Under the pieces are notes generated by a model that saw only the letters and a list, made by a program, of their open reading frames with translations, was not told the DNA's origin and ran no database searches. Below, piece after piece: positions 60,553-64,000 of a stretch of DNA of 64,000 bases. Within the stretch, counting starts at the first letter, position 1. The number at the start of each line of letters is the position of its first letter. Made by a program: the position numbers and the translations under genes. The stretch spans positions 37,587 through 101,586 of the forward strand of contig DBRF01000017.1 in the NCBI GenBank assembly GCA_002305795.1, written 5' to 3'. This DNA comes from Ruminococcaceae bacterium UBA1375. Its GTDB lineage: Bacteria > Bacillota > Clostridia > Oscillospirales > Ruminococcaceae.

Positions 60553-60572
60553 CCGTGAGGCTATTTTTCTTT
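60550..60572 (+). terminator. Short terminator after the XRE gene
   Basis: TAGCC-GTGA-GGCTA followed by TTTTTCTTTT; stem of only five pairs. Confidence 0.6.
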
Positions 60573-60603
60573 TGAGACAGATATTCTGTATATACCAAAT
60601 TGT

Positions 60604-60945
60604 AAGTGTATTCCCTAATCTTGTTTGGGATGCTTGCTCAAATTGGCTGTTGTACAGGTCTGCATAGAATCCACCCTTTGCCAGCAGCGACTCATGGGTT
60701 TCCTGTTTGATAATGTCGCCATCCTTCATAACCAGTATCAGATCGGCGTTCTTAATCGCGGAAAGCCTGTGGCGATCACAAAGCTGGTGCGATGCTCCGT
60801 CAGTCGATCCATGGCTTGTTGGGTAATGAGTTCTGTCCGGGTATCCACGGAGCTGGTAGCCTCGTCCAGAATCAGCATGGGGTTGTTCTGAATCATGGCC
60901 CTGGCGATGGTAAACAACTGCTTTTGTCCGGCAGAATCTTAAACA
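60604..60945 (-). pseudogene. Fragment of an ABC exporter ATPase domain
   Basis: Minus-strand remnant holding only the last third of an ABC exporter: SAGQKQLFTIARAMIQNN (a decayed signature), LILDEATSSVDTRTE (Walker B), then a lost base near 60771 (GCC-CAC-AGG read as GCCACAGG) that breaks VIAHRLS, and the tail LILVMKDGDIIKQETHE. A stop sits just before the signature. Truncated at both ends and shifted, so not functional. Confidence 0.82.
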
Positions 60946-61011
60946 TTCCATTCTCCTCCAGACAAAGTGTCAAATCAATCCTATCATCCTCATGATTAAC
61001 GGTTAGATACC

Positions 61012-61998
61012 CTACCCGATTGCGAGCACATTTTTACCCAATTGCTTTTTCTCTTCATCTAATACTGATGCTGTGTAAAATTTCCCGTTATATCGAAAAA
61101 CCCGAAAATAAAACGGGTGGGCATCTGCCCATTCTGAATTCTCCTGCGCTTTTTCTGCCCAAGCATGATATGCTTTGACGAATCCTCCATGCAGACACTT
61201 TTCTACCTCAAGCCTGGCAACCGCAGCTTCTTCAAAAGTTGAAAATGTACCAACGTGATAGCGTTTTCCCTGTAAACCGATGCCTGCTCTCCATTTTCCG
61301 TTTGCAGTCTTATAAACCCCTCGAAAACCGCTGGTATTATCACTGCGTGTTTTCCGGTTTGATAACCACTCGATACAAGTATTGTCCACAAAGGTAAGCT
61401 GCTCTTTGATGCTTTCTTGTATTTCCTTTTTCCAGCAGCCGCAGCTACGATAGTTTCCATGCACCAGACCGTCCTCGGTCACATCGAGTTCATTCCCGCA
61501 GTCGCATCTGCAGTGCCAATAGACGGAACCTTTTACATCTCTTTTTTCGGTTGGGTATAAAGCAGTCAGACGACCAAATTTCTGATCATGAATATCAGCG
61601 CGGTTGTGGGTTAATTCGTATTTTCTATGGCAGCCACAGCTTTTCGTCTTGCCCGCTTTCAGTTCATGCGTATTTACAATTACTTGATTTCCACAATCGC
61701 ACAAGCATAGCCATTTTGTCCGAGTATTTTTGCTCTCCATCCGCTTTACTGCCACCAGTTTTCCAAACCTGCGGCCCGTCAAATCTTCGGCGATTCGCCC
61801 ATTGAGAGCCTTCGTCTTCGGAACACAGCCGCAGTTCGTAACGGTGCCTCTTGTTAAGCGTTTGGTATTGACAATGATCTCGCCTCCGCAATCGCATTTG
61901 CAGCGCCATGTATAGTAGCGATTCTCCAGCGTTGGCATCTTTTCTAAAACCAACAGTTTTCCGAACCGTTCTCCGATAAGATTTCTTGTTTTCGGCAT
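61012..61998 (-). CDS. Zinc-ribbon-repeat AP2-domain protein, copy 1
   Basis: 328 residues from the ATG at 61998 (GAGGTG eight bases upstream; a GTG six bases earlier is too close). Three modules of about 52 residues at 8-60, 72-125 and 138-190, each with (R)FGKL, WxCxCDCG and a final SCGC or NCGC, four-Cys patterns suited to zinc. Then an AP2 DNA-binding domain at about 218-270 (GVYKTANGKWRAGI, GKRYHVGTFSTFEEAA), and a C-terminal tail of unknown role. Its start overlaps the stop of copy 2 (four bases if counted from the GTG). AP2 domains in bacteria are tied to phages, HNH nucleases and mobile DNA. Confidence 0.78.
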   Translation of the reverse strand: MPKTRNLIGERFGKLLVLEKMPTLENRYYTWRCKCDCGGEIIVNTKRLTRGTVTNCGCVPKTKALNGRIAEDLTGRRFGKLVAVKRMESKNTRTKWLCLCDCGNQVIVNTHELKAGKTKSCGCHRKYELTHNRADIHDQKFGRLTALYPTEKRDVKGSVYWHCRCDCGNELDVTEDGLVHGNYRSCGCWKKEIQESIKEQLTFVDNTCIEWLSNRKTRSDNTSGFRGVYKTANGKWRAGIGLQGKRYHVGTFSTFEEAAVARLEVEKCLHGGFVKAYHAWAEKAQENSEWADAHPFYFRVFRYNGKFYTASVLDEEKKQLGKNVLAIG

Positions 61999-62000
61999 CG

Positions 62001-62861
62001 TCACTTCACCTCTTTATGCCGGCCTTTATTTTCTTTGCGTTCTTTGTAGTACCATTCCAGAAACTGCTCATGCATTTTTTCTCCGCGCTTTCGTGCCTTT
62101 GCAGCATCTTGAATATCCACATAAGAGCCAAGATAATAGTTCTTTCCTTTAAAAGTGATAGATGCAACCCATCGTTCCGTTTTTCTATTCCAATAAACTC
62201 CTGTATATCCACTGGTATTATTGGCATTCAGGTGTTTCCCGACTGATTCCAAAATCGTTACGGAAGTTCCTTCACACAGCTTCAAGTTTTCTTTAATGAT
62301 TGAATTTTGGAGACATCCGCAGCTTTTTGTTTTTCCAGTCTGTAGAAGCGTTTGCCCAACAATGGTCTCATTTCCACAGTCGCACACGCATTTCCACCGA
62401 TGCATCCCATCTCTTTTTCCTGCATATTCCACAACCGTGAGCATTCCAAAGTGCTTTCCTATATAGTCCTTCCGCGGTGGGTGGCCGACACAGCCACAGC
62501 TTTTCTTGTAGCCACACTGAAGCTGGTGGGTTGCTGCAAGGCACTTCTGTCCGCAGTCACACTGGCAAAGCCACTGGGTCTGGCCACTGTTGTCCAGCTC
62601 ATCCACGGGCTCCAGACAAACCAACTTTCCAAACCGTTGACCTGTCAAATCCTTTCGGCCTGGCTTCACATTTGACTCGCAGCCGCAGTCCCTCACCGTG
62701 CCTCTCTGTAAGGTTCGTGTATCCAGAAGAATGGAGCCGCCGCAGTCGCAGGTGCAGCTCCATACAATGTAGTTGCTTTTCCTTTCTTTCGTAGCAGAAG
62801 AGACGGTGAGTTTCCCGATGCGATAACCCAGTCCAATTGCTGGTGGTTTTTTCGAATCCAT
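62001..62861 (-). CDS. Zinc-ribbon-repeat AP2-domain protein, copy 2
   Basis: 286 residues. Three four-Cys modules at about 10-62, 71-124 and 132-184 (CTCDCGG...DCGC, CQCDCGQ...SCGC, CVCDCGN...SCGC), then an AP2 domain at about 215-262 (GYTGVYWNRKTERWVASI, GKNYYLGSYVDIQDAAKAR). It ends in a highly basic tail. Shorter than copy 1 after the AP2 domain. GGAGGG lies 12 bases before the ATG. Middle of a tight same-strand array. Confidence 0.78.
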   Translation of the reverse strand: MDSKKPPAIGLGYRIGKLTVSSATKERKSNYIVWSCTCDCGGSILLDTRTLQRGTVRDCGCESNVKPGRKDLTGQRFGKLVCLEPVDELDNSGQTQWLCQCDCGQKCLAATHQLQCGYKKSCGCVGHPPRKDYIGKHFGMLTVVEYAGKRDGMHRWKCVCDCGNETIVGQTLLQTGKTKSCGCLQNSIIKENLKLCEGTSVTILESVGKHLNANNTSGYTGVYWNRKTERWVASITFKGKNYYLGSYVDIQDAAKARKRGEKMHEQFLEWYYKERKENKGRHKEVK

Positions 62862-62867
62862 TATTCT

Positions 62868-63062
62868 TCACATCCCTCCTGTTTTCTCCGCATCGTGCAG
62901 AAATCCCTTTCTGAGCTGCTCCGTCATCAAGTCAAGCAGGTGTCTTTTGCCGTTTTCCAACAAAAACAGATGGGCTTCATATTCTTTTCGGGTTGAAGTA
63001 GCCTTATGGCTGTTAAGGAATCCATTATCTGACCAGTTCGGTCTTTTCTTGCCATGAGACAA
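62868..63062 (-). CDS. Possible 64-residue protein between AP2 copies 2 and 3
   Basis: A frame different from copy 3 opens at a TTG (63062) behind GGAG and runs to a TGA six bases before copy 2. The peptide is well formed (TRKEYEAHLFLLENGKRHLL, then LMTEQLRKGF) with an amphipathic helical look, and it fills the only gap in the array. It overlaps the 3' end of copy 3 by 38 bases. No family recognised; a start this weak leaves it uncertain. Confidence 0.4.
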   Translation of the reverse strand: MSHGKKRPNWSDNGFLNSHKATSTRKEYEAHLFLLENGKRHLLDLMTEQLRKGFLHDAEKTGGM

Positions 63063-64000
63063 TCTCTTTTTTCTCCACAGATGTCCGATTTGCTTCACCT
63101 GGTTTTGTATCAGCCACTTCAAGCGCTGGCTGGTAGTTGACGGCCAATCTGCCGTCTGATGCTCGGAAAACCCGGATTTTAATCGGGTTAGCCTTTGCCC
63201 ATTCCAGATCTCGTTCTGCTTTGCGGTTCCACTGTTCATAAAATGCCGCCGTCTCGTCAAAAAGCAAAGCTTCTGCTTCTTGACGGACATCGACGGCATC
63301 CTCAATTCGACGATAGGTTCCTAAATAATAGGCTTTTTTCTGGAAAACGATCTTGGCCATATAGCGCCCTCTGACGAAATACACGCCCTTATAGCCCGTT
63401 GTGTTGTCCTTCGGTATTTTTTTGCTTCGAATCATATCCAACGAAGTGCCGTCTACATGAGTCAGCAGTTCCTTCAGGCTCTGATCATGTTCCTTTTTTT
63501 GGCAGCCACAGCTTTTCATGTTGCAATAGACCAGATTGTTATAGGACACATTCAGTTCATTGCCACAGTCACAGCGACAATGCCATATTACAGAGCCTTT
63601 ATCATCTCTTTGTTCCGTTGGATACAGAGCGGTCAATCGATTAAATCGCCGTCCGGTAATATCTGTTGTTGCATAGTTACGGCTGTGAATTTTACTGCCG
63701 CAATGTGTTCTGCGCCCGGTCATCAGAAGTGTGCCTGGCACCTCATATTCTGCACCGCATGAGCATTTACACAGCCACCATATTCCGCCGTTCTTTCTCT
63801 GATATTCGGCTTTTTGCAAAACTGTCAGCTCACCGAATACTTGTCCCGTTAAATCATGAGAATTCACATGCTGTGCGTTTTCTTTGCGGAGACAGCCGCA
63901 GCTTTGCGATCCGCCATAGAGCAAACTGCGTTCCAGTACATAACGTTTTGTTCCGCAGTCACAGAGGCAGAGCCATTTTTTCTCGCCCTTGTCAGTCAAT
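63025..64000 (-). CDS. Zinc-ribbon-repeat AP2-domain protein, copy 3 (5' part beyond window)
   Basis: At least 325 codons; no start is seen, as the frame enters from the right edge. It shows the end of a first four-Cys module (CLCDCGT...SCGC), two more (CKCSCGA...THCG and CRCDCGN...SCGC; the former ends in HCGS and lacks its last Cys), then an AP2 domain (TTGYKGVYFVRGRYMAKI, KAYYLGTYRRIEDA). A longer C-terminal extension follows the AP2 domain with KANPIKIRVFRASDG, which echoes the HPFYFRVFRYNG of copy 1. Confidence 0.75.
   Translation of the reverse strand, partial: LTDKGEKKWLCLCDCGTKRYVLERSLLYGGSQSCGCLRKENAQHVNSHDLTGQVFGELTVLQKAEYQRKNGGIWWLCKCSCGAEYEVPGTLLMTGRRTHCGSKIHSRNYATTDITGRRFNRLTALYPTEQRDDKGSVIWHCRCDCGNELNVSYNNLVYCNMKSCGCQKKEHDQSLKELLTHVDGTSLDMIRSKKIPKDNTTGYKGVYFVRGRYMAKIVFQKKAYYLGTYRRIEDAVDVRQEAEALLFDETAAFYEQWNRKAERDLEWAKANPIKIRVFRASDGRLAVNYQPALEVADTKPGEANRTSVEKKEIVSWQEKTELVR

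Larger units (their letters stand above)
54941..64000. mobile_element. Tn916-type integrative element, left part (runs off the window)
   Basis: From the att-like repeat rightwards: two tyrosine integrases, excisionase-like protein, PemK-like protein, Orf7-like sigma factor and divergent XRE regulator, in the order of a Tn916-type control module, then cargo of AP2-domain proteins. Conjugation genes are not in the window, so the transfer type is inferred. The right end is not visible. Confidence 0.65.

Noticed and set aside
62868..63305. 145-codon version of the small frame between AP2 copies
   Set aside because: Most of it overlaps copy 3 in another frame with no start; only the last 64 codons are plausible.
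1..64000. CRISPR array, rRNA genes, insertion-sequence transposase
   Set aside because: No regularly spaced short repeats, no rRNA-like stretches and no transposase frames were found on either strand.

Overview
The window looks like a chromosomal segment of a Gram-positive anaerobic Clostridia bacterium, most likely of the Oscillospiraceae/Ruminococcaceae type. The signs are a moderate-to-high GC housekeeping part, strong AGGAGG ribosome sites with some TTG and GTG starts, a tRNA with an encoded CCA end, LytTR and MarR/XRE regulators, many ABC exporters, sporulation-type families (AbrB/SpoVT-like, SpoVK-like AAA+, BofC-like), an acyl-CoA dehydratase activase pair and a ferredoxin-thioredoxin-reductase-like protein. 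The species itself cannot be read from the sequence.

Layout. 0.2-6.6 kb, minus strand: a CbxX/SpoVK-type AAA+ ATPase, an L-cysteine desulfidase-type protein and an M16C metallopeptidase. 6.7-8.8 kb, plus strand: a LytTR two-component system whose sensor kinase is frame-shifted at a six-base run. 8.9-16.8 kb, minus strand: a seven-gene run with a four-copy secreted repeat protein, a lipoprotein carrying one copy of the same repeat, a pair of exporter-type ABC half-transporters, a trigger-factor-like protein, a thioredoxin and an FTR-catalytic-chain-like protein. 17-20 kb: XRE regulator plus ABC-2 exporter. 20-24 kb: MarR regulator plus a BmrCD-like ABC heterodimer. 24.5-33 kb: LysR regulator, exonuclease III, class A penicillin-binding protein, BofC-like protein, ECF transporter S component with a P-loop kinase, an intracellular GH13 enzyme, tRNA-Glu(CTC) and a small TasA/camelysin-like exported protein operon. 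33.4-36.6 kb: an ECF sigma factor between two paralogous DUF4367 anti-sigma-like proteins. 36.7-40 kb: thiSFGHE. 40-42 kb: MarR plus a YczE/cytidylate-kinase-like fusion. 42-54 kb: membrane protein, ppx-ppk1, AbrB-like regulator, a two-gene acyl-CoA dehydratase activase system, a frame-shifted signal-peptidase-like protein, alanine racemase and a SLOG (DUF1273) protein.

From 54 kb to the right end the character changes to mobile DNA. A 57-bp exact direct repeat that includes the 3' end of the SLOG gene occurs at 54027-54083 and 54941-54997, bracketing a small AT-rich cargo with an SdpI-like membrane protein. Just beyond the second copy lie two related tyrosine integrases in tandem, an excisionase-like protein, a PemK/MazF-type protein with a cysteine-rich tail, a Tn916 Orf7-like sigma factor and a divergent XRE repressor, which together resemble the Tn916-type regulation module. 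The cargo side holds a decayed ABC transporter fragment and then three tandem proteins, the last running off the window, each with repeated CDCG...SCGC zinc-ribbon-like modules followed by an AP2 DNA-binding domain. That array is the least explained and most interesting part of the window, together with the secreted repeat-domain/ABC locus at 9-17 kb.

Three single-base homopolymer indels (near 7155, 51739 and 60771) break reading frames. The first two interrupt otherwise intact genes and should be checked against raw reads before being called biological.
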